From an uncultured bacterium (GTDB lineage Bacteria; Cyanobacteriota; Vampirovibrionia; Gastranaerophilales; Gastranaerophilaceae), in assembly GCA_948433295.1 (NCBI GenBank), contig CAOJDT010000008.1:1-40034 (forward strand): a DNA stretch of 40,034 nt, given 5' to 3'. Under the pieces are notes generated by a model. The model saw nothing but the letters and a program-made list of their open reading frames with translations. It was not told the origin of the DNA and did not search any database. This document shows, one piece after another, positions 1-7,632 of the stretch (position 1 is the stretch's first letter; each line of letters starts with the position of its first letter). Position numbers and translations under genes: made by a program.

Positions 1-148
1 TAACCAGATATTCGAGAAAAACTCCACAATCAAAAATGAGGCTCTTCAAGAAAATATTTTTGGGAGTTTCGACAAAAATTTCGATTATTTACATTTTTTT
101 ATATTTTTACTATTTATTTCCAATATTTATTTCCCCCTTTATTTTTCC

Positions 149-172
149 AGCGACCCAATGGTCGCTTTTTTG
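149..172 (+). terminator. Rho-independent terminator for a gene left of the window
   Basis: A perfect 7-bp stem, AGCGACC (149-155) with GGTCGCT (160-166) around a CAAT loop, is followed by a T run on the plus strand. No convincing plus-strand gene lies before it in the window, so it probably ends a gene beyond the left edge. Bases 1-148 hold nothing else I can support. Confidence 0.75.
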
Positions 173-213
173 TTTTGTAAAACATTTGCAAGCACAAATA
201 ATGTCAAACTCAC

Positions 214-628
214 CTATTTCCACGGATAATCATTTTTTAAAAGGGACTCGACTATTTGGGGCAGTAAAAGTATGCCCGCTGCTATTTCCTGCAATAGTTT
301 TATAAGGAGAGTTTGATTTATGACCACATTCAGAATATGTTTCACATGATTTAAGAATTTTAAAACGAGGATACCAGTATTTTTCATAGTATTCTTTAAC
401 AACTGTATCTTTACCGGCATAACCTGTACTCCAATGTTCGTAAGGTCCAAATTCAGCTTCAGACAAACGCATTGCCTGATTCAGCGATGTATAAACCTTC
501 TTCAAATGTGCAACCGTTTGTTGCTTTCTATATTTTGTTATAAGAGTCGGAAGTGTCATTGCTGCAACTACCCCAATTATCGCAAGCGTAATCAAAACCT
601 CTGCCAATGTAAATGCTTTATTTTTCAT
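214..628 (-). pseudogene. Truncated, frameshifted type IV pilin-like gene
   Basis: The ATG at 628 follows a good Shine-Dalgarno (AAAGGAGAG). It opens MKNKAFTLAEVLITL, a short class III (prepilin) leader cut before F, then the hydrophobic N-terminal helix seen in the other pilins here. The first frame stops at 230 after 132 residues, well short of the 200-plus residues of its relatives. The family's C-terminal signature (here LLKNDYPWK; compare WEFKDDYPYKL in the other copies) is present but in another frame, ending at 214, beyond an AAAAAA run. The central part of the protein also looks missing. I read this as a decayed copy with an internal deletion plus a frameshift. A sequencing indel could explain the frameshift but not the short middle. 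Confidence 0.7.
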
Positions 629-640
629 AAACTCTCCTTT

Positions 641-694
641 TTGCATGCGTGCAAATTTTAAACACATATTACCATTAAAATTGCATATATGCAA
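641..694. promoter_or_regulatory. Paired operator-like palindromes between pilin gene and XRE gene
   Basis: Two copies of TTGCA-N4-TGCAA lie 40 bp apart centre to centre, about four helical turns: TTGCATGCGTGCAA at 641-654 and the perfect palindrome TTGCATATATGCAA at 681-694. The first lies by the expected start of the minus-strand pilin transcript (a TAAAAT -10-like hexamer at 660-655). The second overlaps the ATG of the XRE regulator at 689. The arrangement fits autoregulation by that regulator together with repression of the divergent pilin gene. The repeats are directly visible; the binding protein is inferred. Confidence 0.65.
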
Positions 695-910
695 GAAACA
701 GATTTAATAAATCTTCAAAAACTGGGGGACAGGATTAAAACACTGAGAAAAACCAAAAAGTTTACTCTGTGTGAATTATGTTACAAAAACGGGCTTGAAC
801 CCTCGACTTTGTCCAGAATAGAACAAGCCATTGTTGAACCTAAATATCTGACTTTAGTTAAAATCGCAGCTGCATTTAATATGAGCGTCAGCGAATTATT
901 GGATTTTTGA
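689..910 (+). CDS. Small XRE/Cro-C1-type HTH regulator
   Basis: This 73-residue protein is almost entirely one Cro/C1-type helix-turn-helix domain. Residues 11-70 contain LGDRIKTLRKTKK, then the recognition region EPSTLSRIEQ, then a final helix ending VSELLDF. It probably binds DNA as a dimer and has no room for a ligand or protease domain. No Shine-Dalgarno precedes the ATG, but a TAAAAT hexamer sits at 676-681, seven bases upstream, so a leaderless transcript is plausible. A TTGCA-N4-TGCAA palindrome overlaps its start codon and a second lies toward the divergent pilin gene, suggesting autoregulation. Confidence 0.85.
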   Translation: MQETDLINLQKLGDRIKTLRKTKKFTLCELCYKNGLEPSTLSRIEQAIVEPKYLTLVKIAAAFNMSVSELLDF

Positions 911-983
911 TAAAATATAAAGAACTTGTAAAGACACGCTAATCATGTGGTAAACTTGTATTATAGGAAAAAAGGAGAGAAAC

Positions 984-2108
984 ATGATTCCAATTTTAGA
1001 TTCAAAACGTCAATACGCCACTATCGGCGCGGAAGTTGAAAAAGCGGTTTGTGAAGTTTTACGCTCGGGTTCTTATATTTTAGGACCGAATACAAAAGCT
1101 TTCGAACAGGAAATGGCAGATTTTTACGGCTGCAAATACACTGTTGGTCTTAACTCTGGTACTGATGCACTCCACCTCGCTTTAAGAGCTTTGAACATCG
1201 GTGCGGGTGATGAAGTTATTACGGTTGCATTTACCTTCGTTGCTACAACAGAAGCAATCGGTATCGTAGGTGCAAAACCTGTTTTTGTTGATATTGATTC
1301 TGAAACATTCAACCTTGACGCTTCTAAATTGGAAGCAGCTATCACTTCAAAAACTAAAGCAATTATTCCTGTTCACCTTTACGGTCAACCTTGTGATATG
1401 GACAAGATTATGGAAGTTGCTAAAAAACATAACCTTCACGTAATTGAAGATTGCTGTCAGGCTGTAGGTGCGTTATACAAAGGCAAAATGGTCGGTACAT
1501 TCGGCGATTTCGGTTGCTTGAGCTTCTACCCTACCAAAAACCTTGGAGGCATGGGAGACGGCGGCTTAATCATGACTAACGATGAAAAATTAAAAGACAG
1601 AGTAATAGCTCTCAGAAACCATGGCGGTGCAATCCGTTACCACCACGACGAAATCGGTGTTAACAGCAGATTGGACGAAATTCAATCCGCAATCCTTCGC
1701 GTAAAACTTCCTCACATTAAAGAATGGAACGAAGCAAGACGTAAACACGCATACTATTACAATGAATTATTCAAAGATTGTGCAGATGTTCAAACACCTG
1801 TTGAACTTGATGATACATACTGTGTTTACCACCAGTACACCGTAAAAATCCCTAATCGTGATGAAGTACACAAAATGCTTCAAGAACGTGGTATCGGCGC
1901 TATGTTGTACTATCCGATTCCGCTTCACTTGCAAAAAGTTCATGAATACCTCGGCGTAGGTAAAGGCTCTTTGCCTGTATCTGAAAAAAATACAGAACTT
2001 GTTGTATCGCTTCCAATGTTCCCTGAATTAACGGAAGAAGAACAAAGAACCGTTGCAAGCACTCTGATTGATTGCATTGAAAAATCTAAATCACTTGTAA
2101 AAGCGTAG
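984..2108 (+). CDS. DegT/DnrJ/EryC1/StrS-family sugar aminotransferase
   Basis: A PLP-dependent aminotransferase of the nucleotide-sugar family, 374 residues, the usual length. It would make an amino sugar for LPS or another surface glycan from a keto-sugar nucleotide. Visible family features are the GLNSGTDALHLAL phosphate/PLP motif (about 55-67), VIEDCCQA with the PLP-pyridine Asp at about 156, and FYPTKNLGG with the Schiff-base Lys at about 185. The C-terminal half ends in the typical LPMFPELTEEE. The start follows a strong AAGGAGAG site. The closest named types are WecE/FdtB/WbpE-like enzymes, but the exact sugar cannot be read from sequence. It stands alone and is followed by a strong terminator. 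Confidence 0.92.
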   Translation: MIPILDSKRQYATIGAEVEKAVCEVLRSGSYILGPNTKAFEQEMADFYGCKYTVGLNSGTDALHLALRALNIGAGDEVITVAFTFVATTEAIGIVGAKPVFVDIDSETFNLDASKLEAAITSKTKAIIPVHLYGQPCDMDKIMEVAKKHNLHVIEDCCQAVGALYKGKMVGTFGDFGCLSFYPTKNLGGMGDGGLIMTNDEKLKDRVIALRNHGGAIRYHHDEIGVNSRLDEIQSAILRVKLPHIKEWNEARRKHAYYYNELFKDCADVQTPVELDDTYCVYHQYTVKIPNRDEVHKMLQERGIGAMLYYPIPLHLQKVHEYLGVGKGSLPVSEKNTELVVSLPMFPELTEEEQRTVASTLIDCIEKSKSLVKA

Positions 2109-2127
2109 ATTAAACTCCAACAATAGC

Positions 2128-2160
2128 AAAAAGCCTCTCCAAACTTCGGAGGGGCTTTTT
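2128..2160. terminator. Bidirectional Rho-independent terminator
   Basis: AAAAAGCC(T)CTCC pairs with GGAG(G)GGCTTTTT around AAACTTC. The stem has A on one flank and T on the other, so it can end both the aminotransferase (plus) and the convergent hypothetical gene whose stop codon begins at 2161 on the minus strand. Confidence 0.85.
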
Positions 2161-2569
2161 AACAGGCAATGTTTAAGCTTCTACCCTGCTGAATCATAAC
2201 ATTAAATTTCATTCCGTCCTGTTCAATTTCCTGATAAGGCTTACCAATCTGGTGAGTTCCGTTAAACATATCCAAACCGCTTCCGTAAGTAGTATGCGCA
2301 ACCCTGTCAGCACTAAAAAGCTGAGACAAAGGCATTCCTGCAGTCAACGCTCCGAAACTGTTAATTGCTTCATATCCTGTTTGATATTTCTGCGTATTAT
2401 CATTTTTACGAACATTGGTTGTTGTATTAATATCAGTAGGTCTGGTTCCCTGTTCACCTTGAACAGCAGAGTTTTTGACCGCTGCTGCGGCTTCATAACT
2501 CGGTATCGAATCAGTCATTTCTGATTTAGGCATTCCGACTTTATTTATTGCCATATCATTGGGAGCCAT
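2159..2569 (-). CDS. Hypothetical protein, 136 residues
   Basis: I do not recognise this protein. It is soluble-looking, with no signal peptide or membrane segment. The N-terminal half is low-complexity and polar/Ala-rich (residues about 28-60, with NTTTN). The C-terminal half is better conserved in appearance: GYEAINSFGALTAGMPLSQLF, then a Gly-rich YGSGLDMFNGTHQIGKPYQEIEQDG. An AAGGAA site precedes the ATG. It is monocistronic: a convergent terminator lies at its 3' end and a long AT-rich intergenic region at its 5' end. Probably lineage-restricted. Confidence 0.65.
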   Translation of the reverse strand: MAPNDMAINKVGMPKSEMTDSIPSYEAAAAVKNSAVQGEQGTRPTDINTTTNVRKNDNTQKYQTGYEAINSFGALTAGMPLSQLFSADRVAHTTYGSGLDMFNGTHQIGKPYQEIEQDGMKFNVMIQQGRSLNIAC

Positions 2570-2852
2570 TTTGTAATTCCTTTTTCTTGTATGAAGCTAT
2601 AACTGCCAAATAAAGGTAGTCATAGTCCATATCGACTTACGCCGCTTTATACTCTTATATATATAAAGTATATACTATTAGAAAAATTGCCTTTTATGTT
2701 TCCGAGCAGTTAACATTTATTAACATATATCCCTTACATGTCCCATACCCAAAAATCATAACAAATTAACCATATATTAAGTTTTGTAAAGTGTAAAATC
2801 TACACTATATAAGCGTTTTTAAGATTTTGCAAAAATTTATTAAAACATATTA

Positions 2853-2881
2853 TTGACATTTAAAGCTGTTTGGTGCATAAT
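2853..2881 (+). promoter_or_regulatory. Sigma-70-type promoter of a candidate small RNA
   Basis: TTGACA (2853-2858), a 17-bp spacer and CATAAT (2876-2881) form one of the best promoters in the window. No protein gene follows on this strand; a strong terminator does, about 120-145 nt downstream. Confidence 0.65.
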
Positions 2882-2887
2882 AATTAC

Positions 2888-3028
2888 ATAAGATTTAAGT
2901 GTAGTCGAAACACTAAATATAAATAGATTCATTAACCCCAAAAACATATAAACTCCTAAATAATAAACACTAAAAGAGACCATTAGGATGCAGAAAACGA
3001 CCCACTCAGCAATGAGTGGTTTTTTTTT
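2888..3028 (+). ncRNA. Candidate small RNA, about 140 nt
   Basis: A consensus promoter at 2853-2881 and an intrinsic terminator (stem CCACTCA/TGAGTGG with GCAA loop, 3002-3019, then nine Ts) enclose about 140 nt with no convincing reading frame. The 5' part can form a hairpin, AGTGT (2898-2902) with ACACT (2910-2914). The middle is A-rich and apparently unstructured, and contains ACTCCT (2952-2957), which could pair with Shine-Dalgarno sequences. Hairpin, single-stranded ACUCCU and terminator hairpin resemble the layout of cyanobacterial Yfr1, but I see no clear homology. Bases 3029-3102 are unexplained. Confidence 0.45.
3002..3028 (+). terminator. Intrinsic terminator of the candidate small RNA
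   Basis: A perfect 7-bp stem CCACTCA/TGAGTGG closed by a GCAA tetraloop is followed by nine Ts. Confidence 0.8.
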
Positions 3029-3102
3029 GCACAAGCGAGTAAGGATTTTTGCTAGGGCGAGACCGGTCAAAATAAGTGAAGACAAGGACACCATCGCTAA
3101 AC

Positions 3103-3124
3103 AATTAAGTGACCCCACTTAATT
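3103..3124. repeat. Perfect inverted repeat at the stop codon of the GNAT-like gene
   Basis: AATTAAGTG (3103-3111), ACCC loop and CACTTAATT (3116-3124) form a perfect 9-bp stem that includes the stop codon of the minus-strand gene ending at 3123. It has no T run on that strand, so it is a weak terminator candidate or an mRNA 3'-end stabiliser. Confidence 0.5.
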
Positions 3125-3851
3125 AAACCTTATAATCTATTTTATGCTTAGCAAATAACTTATTATAGAAATTTGCATTTGATTGTACATCGTTTTTTGT
3201 CAAAACCATATCTACACCCTCGCCAAAAAGTTTTGAACCCGCGATTATTCTATGAGATTTTATATAATTATCCAGAATACCATTAAGTTTGTGACGTATT
3301 GAAGCATCAAGACAACCATTATTATAAATATCATCAAGCAAATCTTTGGCTTGCGTAGAAAAAGAATCTTCATAATTCTGACTTTCCAACATTTTTAATA
3401 TTTCAATAATATCCGAATCTTTTTCTACATTTGGACGAAAACCGTATTTATGATGAAATTTTATAGCTTCTGGCAGCGAAAAAATGTTCATTTTATAAGA
3501 ATCATTTTCTTTCATTTCAATAATACTGGCTAGTCTCAAAATTTCACCCAAACCTTGATGACGCCTATTGGGAAGTGAATGCATATATGTTCCGTAGATT
3601 TCACCAAGCAAATTATATACATCATAATTGTTATATGCAATTTTTTTGTTAAAAGAATCATATAATGCAGTTTCGGCTTTAGTTGAACCGTTCAGCGGCT
3701 TTGATTCAAGATATACAATATCATTTTTAGCCTGAACCGGCATTCTTTTTATATATTTGCGTCCATTATGTTCAAACATTTCAACGCTTACAGGATTTAT
3801 TTTTTGTTTGAAAAGATTTAAAACATTAATCTTAAACATATATGCACCCAT
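3123..3851 (-). CDS. GNAT-like hypothetical protein, copy 2 of a tandem pair
   Basis: 242 residues with no named family I can assign firmly. The middle contains RRHQGLGEILRLASIIE, matching the GNAT acetyl-CoA signature R-x-x-G-x-G, followed by IFSLPEAIKFHHKYGFRP, which looks like the GNAT C-terminal strand/helix. The C-terminal third is helical and ends FYNKLFAKHKIDYKV. The upstream paralogue shares GEILRL, the F-H-x-KY-x-x-RP block and the ending KHDFDYRI, so the two arose by duplication. The start ATG overlaps the TAA of the upstream gene (TAATG), indicating translational coupling. Acetyltransferase activity is inferred. Confidence 0.7.
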   Translation of the reverse strand: MGAYMFKINVLNLFKQKINPVSVEMFEHNGRKYIKRMPVQAKNDIVYLESKPLNGSTKAETALYDSFNKKIAYNNYDVYNLLGEIYGTYMHSLPNRRHQGLGEILRLASIIEMKENDSYKMNIFSLPEAIKFHHKYGFRPNVEKDSDIIEILKMLESQNYEDSFSTQAKDLLDDIYNNGCLDASIRHKLNGILDNYIKSHRIIAGSKLFGEGVDMVLTKNDVQSNANFYNKLFAKHKIDYKV

Positions 3852-4603
3852 TAAATCCTATAGTCAAAATCATGTTTTTCAAAAAGAGTATTAAAAAAAT
3901 CCTTATTTTTAAGAACAGCTTCCTTGTCAATATACATACTTACATCCTGAAACAATTCCAAACCTCGAGAATGAAGCCCGGATTTCCAGGGGAGATGTTT
4001 ATCCTCAACCGTTTGCAAATATTCATTCAGCAGCTTAATCGTCTCCTTTTGATAGTTATGTTTAGCACCAAAACCCTGCCCATCCATGAAGTAATCATTA
4101 AACAAAGCCGAGGCTTTATTACGAACTTGCGCAAGTTCGGGCGCTTTTACTGCGGAAAGCCTGTCTAAAAAAGATTCAGTCTCTTCATAAGTAATCTGCG
4201 GTCTTAATTTATATTTGTAATGAAAAAGCACGGCTTGACTTTTAGCAAAAATCGCAATTCTGTTCAAATTATTCTCCAGCAGTTCAATGACGCTTGAAAG
4301 TCTTAGTATTTCACCGTAACCATTTTTCATCCGCTCTTCCGGATTGTTAACTTTCATCTTGTGCCCGTTAAAAATTTGTGTTTGCTGATTTATGTTAAAA
4401 CTGTTGTATGCTTTAAAATTTTTTCCGGAATCAAACAAATAAGTTGTAAAAACTTTATCGTTGTATTCATCCTCTGCTGAGAATGTTTCCAGAAAAACTT
4501 TTTCTCCTTTTGAAGAACGAAGTTCAGCAGAGCGTATAAGTTTATAATTATCAATGATATCTATATTTAATTTTTTTGGCATGAATTGTAATGGGGTAGT
4601 CAT
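3851..4603 (-). CDS. GNAT-like hypothetical protein, copy 1 of a tandem pair
   Basis: 250 residues, paralogous to the next gene downstream. It keeps GYGEILRLSSVIE and LFHYKYKLRP, but the Arg/Gln expected in the acetyl-CoA loop is shifted (ERMKNGYG), so catalysis is less certain than in its neighbour. No Shine-Dalgarno precedes the ATG; the upstream bases are purely AT-rich, so the transcript may be leaderless or the gene weakly translated. It is the first cistron of a two-gene unit and lies 33 bp after rsmG on the same strand. Function unknown. Confidence 0.68.
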   Translation of the reverse strand: MTTPLQFMPKKLNIDIIDNYKLIRSAELRSSKGEKVFLETFSAEDEYNDKVFTTYLFDSGKNFKAYNSFNINQQTQIFNGHKMKVNNPEERMKNGYGEILRLSSVIELLENNLNRIAIFAKSQAVLFHYKYKLRPQITYEETESFLDRLSAVKAPELAQVRNKASALFNDYFMDGQGFGAKHNYQKETIKLLNEYLQTVEDKHLPWKSGLHSRGLELFQDVSMYIDKEAVLKNKDFFNTLFEKHDFDYRI

Positions 4604-4636
4604 ATAAAATTTAAAACAAGTAAAAAAAATTTTTGC

Positions 4637-5230
4637 TTATTTTTTTCGAATTATTACGAGATTTCTAATATGATTTTCTTCCAGAGGAAGCTCATACTCA
4701 ATTATATCAACTATTTGTGCGTTATACTTTTTCAAAACGTTCTGAGCGGCGGCAATTTCTTCCTGAACCTTTTTGGATTTATAAGCTATAAAATACCCAT
4801 TATCATTGAGGTGAGGCAGGGCGTACCCGACAATTTTGTCCAAAGCTGCAACCGCACGCGAAGTTACGATATCAAATTTACCTTCAACAGCTTCAACCCT
4901 TGCGCATACAGGGATAAGATTTTTTATATCAAGTTCATCTCTCATCACAGAAACAGCATTAATTTTTTTTCTTATGCTATCGACAGCAGTAACCGAAATT
5001 TCAGAATATGCAAGCGCTACTGGCACTGACGGAAAACCTCCGCCTGTTCCGAAATCAAGCATTGTTTTAAAATCCGTTCCGTATTTTTCAAAAAACTTTT
5101 CAATAGAAAGACTGTCAAAAATATGCTTTTCCCACAAAAACTTTTCATCGTTTTTGGAAATAAGGTTCAGCATAGAATTCTGTTTTAAGAATACATTTAT
5201 ATAATTTTCAAAAAAATCTTTATTTTTCAT
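4637..5230 (-). CDS. rsmG: 16S rRNA (guanine527-N7)-methyltransferase RsmG
   Basis: A Rossmann-fold SAM methyltransferase that modifies G527 in the 530 loop of 16S rRNA. About 197 residues from the ATG at 5230, a usual length. Motif I is MLDFGTGGGFPSVPVAL, followed by VTAVDS (motif II acidic residue) and FDIVTSRAVAALDKIV, the GidB-type motif IV. I chose MKNKDFF at 5230 because the longer in-frame start at 5266 would overlap the upstream gene further. At 5230 it overlaps the end of the TPR-ATPase gene by 11 bases, so the two are probably co-translated. Loss of RsmG is known to give low-level streptomycin resistance. Confidence 0.93.
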   Translation of the reverse strand: MKNKDFFENYINVFLKQNSMLNLISKNDEKFLWEKHIFDSLSIEKFFEKYGTDFKTMLDFGTGGGFPSVPVALAYSEISVTAVDSIRKKINAVSVMRDELDIKNLIPVCARVEAVEGKFDIVTSRAVAALDKIVGYALPHLNDNGYFIAYKSKKVQEEIAAAQNVLKKYNAQIVDIIEYELPLEENHIRNLVIIRKK

Positions 5231-7625
5231 TTTTAATCTCATTTTCCAGTTCTTCAAATTTATCACCGAGTCGAATTTTCAAATCGTTCAATCTTCTTTC
5301 GACTTTTTTAAGCATATCTGCGTTACCTATAGCGGAAGTTTTGGCATTAAGATAATACTTTAAAGCATGCTTAATCTTTTTATGATTCATATAAAAATCA
5401 CCACACTCCAAATTTGCGGAAACTATATAAAGTGGATCATTCAATACAGCGGAGACTTTTATTGCTCTATGATAATATTCTGCGGCTTTTTCGGGAGATT
5501 TTCGGGAGAAAAGTTCTGCAAGCTTCATAGCCGAAACAAAAATTCCGTTATTATTCTTATTTTTTTCATCTATATCAATACTTTTCAGATAATATCTTAC
5601 CGAAAGTTCTGTCATGCCTGTTTCATCAAAAATGAGTGCAAGATTTGAGAGCGCGGAAGAAAGATGTGGATTATTCTTTTCAATTTCACAACATTTGCGG
5701 TAATAAATAACGGCATTTTCGGTTTCATCAGCATCATCACAGCATAGAGCATATTTGAAGTAAAGTTCTGCCAACAGGGTTTTGTCACTGACAGAATGGC
5801 TTAAATCCACCGCTTTTTTATAATCCGAATAAGCTTTAAGAATATCGTCGCCGCTTAATATTGCAGAAAACATATACGCCTTAATTTTAAGTTCGGCAGA
5901 AATATCACTAACCGAAAGAATATCTTCAATGAGAAGCTTTGCCTTGTCGTGTTTGAAGGTTATGTAAAAAATATTAGCAATATTAAGTTTAATCTCATTG
6001 ATTTTTTCGCTGTCACCCGCAGAGGTATAGAATTCAAGCGCTAAATCGTAGAACTTGAGAGAATTAAACCAGTCAGAAAGTTTCGTATAACACTCTGCGA
6101 GTTTTGTATAAACAACGGGTAGAAATGTGTAAAAATCATCGTCATCTTTCTGTAACAACGCTCTTTGATAAAATGCCACAGCTTTTTTGTAATTATACTC
6201 ATTTTCTTCTTTTTTTGCAGAATTTATAAGTTCAGTAAGCGAAAGCTTTGTTTCGGCATCAGAAAGTGTTTTATTGGAATAATCAATAAATTTGTTTATT
6301 GAATTTGCGATTTCCGACATAATTTTTTGTTCATCTTCTTCGGTGTCAAAAATAAATGAAATATTTTGAAGTGTTTCAACATTTTCATCAGAAGACTCTT
6401 TCTTTTCCTGAATATTGGCAATCGCTTCCGACGAATATTCAACAGAATTAAGCGTTGTCGTGTTAACAGGCGAAATATTCGGTTTATGAGGAATAAACAT
6501 ACCGTGGTATTCAATTTCGCTTCTCATAGTCTGTCGTGAAATAAGCAAATCACGTTCAAACGGCTTCAACGGCAACTGAGTATTATACAAATCCGCGCAA
6601 GCTCTGTGTAATTTGACAAAAACCGTATCAGGAATAGAGTTTGCCGAAATTTCTTTGTAATAATCCTGAAGATAAATCATGTTCATATTCATATCTTCGG
6701 AAAGAATCATATTATTTAAGAAAAACCGAACTTTCTCTTCATCATAAAGATTAAGAGTCTTCAAGAGGTTAACACTGACAGGGTGGCGCATTGCCGTCAG
6801 AAACCTGAACAAATGTCCGCTTATCGGATCAACAAACGCAAGCGCTTCTCTCAAAATAAAATCATTATAGGAAAGAAAACTCTTTGTATAACCTTTTAAA
6901 AAGTCTACAAGTGATAAATTATGAGCTTTCATAACCATTACGGACAGCATCGTATAAAAGAAATAACCTCTGGAATATTTATACAATTCGTCGGAAACCG
7001 GTCCGATAAGCTTTATTCCCTCAAACCGCAGCAGCTTTTCAAATATAGACTTGCTCAATGCCAGCACTGTCATCTGCTCATAAGATACGGAAGAAAATTC
7101 TTCATAATCAAAACTTCGTGCAATTACAATTATTTTAATATTTGATCGTTCCGCAAGGTGAAACAAAAAATCCAGAATTTCCTGCCTGTTATCCTTTAAA
7201 ACACTCTCAAAAGAATTCAACACAATAACAACAGGATTTTCTACTGCAGAAAAATAAGCATCTATCTTTTGAGTAAAATTATCAAACTTCGCTTTTGGTT
7301 GTTTAATTACATTCTGAACAGTAAGCCTTTTAAAATCGTCAAAAAACGACAAAAGAATATCATCCAGAATCGTAGTTTCATAACAATTATAAGCGAGCAC
7401 AACCGTTCTTGCAGGCAAAAAAGAAAGTGCATAATTTACGACCCGTGTTTTTCCCGTGCCTAAAAAACCGTTAACCAGAAGAACTGAAGAATTTGAACAT
7501 AAAAACTTTTGCACGTTCTCAATTTGGTTAACATTATTTTCAAGAAGGAATTGATTAATAAATCCGTTTTCGTTCTTTAATAAAATCTTTTTATCTGTAA
7601 TTTCATCCAAAAAAGCTGCACTCAT
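5220..7625 (-). CDS. STAND-like P-loop ATPase with C-terminal TPR repeats
   Basis: 801 residues from the ATG at 7625. The N-terminal domain has a Walker A loop GFLGTGKT (about 53-60), a Walker B-like strand VVIVLNSFE with Asn in place of the usual Asp, and a following IKIIVIARS strand, as in AAA/STAND ATPases. A helical region follows. From about residue 460 to the end there are seven or eight TPR-type helix pairs (for example AVAFYQRALLQ, ENAVIYYRKCCEIE, SVRYYLKSIDID, KHALKYYLNAKT). This layout is typical of signal-transducing STAND proteins, whose TPR region senses a partner. The longer in-frame TTG at 7661 lies inside a -35 element, so it is not the start. Its job is unknown; linkage with rsmG suggests a housekeeping or lineage-specific role. 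Confidence 0.8.
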   Translation of the reverse strand: MSAAFLDEITDKKILLKNENGFINQFLLENNVNQIENVQKFLCSNSSVLLVNGFLGTGKTRVVNYALSFLPARTVVLAYNCYETTILDDILLSFFDDFKRLTVQNVIKQPKAKFDNFTQKIDAYFSAVENPVVIVLNSFESVLKDNRQEILDFLFHLAERSNIKIIVIARSFDYEEFSSVSYEQMTVLALSKSIFEKLLRFEGIKLIGPVSDELYKYSRGYFFYTMLSVMVMKAHNLSLVDFLKGYTKSFLSYNDFILREALAFVDPISGHLFRFLTAMRHPVSVNLLKTLNLYDEEKVRFFLNNMILSEDMNMNMIYLQDYYKEISANSIPDTVFVKLHRACADLYNTQLPLKPFERDLLISRQTMRSEIEYHGMFIPHKPNISPVNTTTLNSVEYSSEAIANIQEKKESSDENVETLQNISFIFDTEEDEQKIMSEIANSINKFIDYSNKTLSDAETKLSLTELINSAKKEENEYNYKKAVAFYQRALLQKDDDDFYTFLPVVYTKLAECYTKLSDWFNSLKFYDLALEFYTSAGDSEKINEIKLNIANIFYITFKHDKAKLLIEDILSVSDISAELKIKAYMFSAILSGDDILKAYSDYKKAVDLSHSVSDKTLLAELYFKYALCCDDADETENAVIYYRKCCEIEKNNPHLSSALSNLALIFDETGMTELSVRYYLKSIDIDEKNKNNNGIFVSAMKLAELFSRKSPEKAAEYYHRAIKVSAVLNDPLYIVSANLECGDFYMNHKKIKHALKYYLNAKTSAIGNADMLKKVERRLNDLKIRLGDKFEELENEIKNEK

Positions 7626-7632
7626 ATACTTT

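Noticed and set aside
36-305. Plus-strand frame with a Phe/Ile-rich start
   Set aside because: It runs through a terminator hairpin and the antisense of the pilin pseudogene, has no ribosome site, and shows AT-rich pseudo-hydrophobic composition.
2840-3118. Minus-strand 92-residue hydrophobic frame
   Set aside because: It needs a GTG start without a ribosome site and lies antisense to the promoter and terminator of the candidate small RNA. Composition can explain the hydrophobic residues. Kept as a doubt in the findings.
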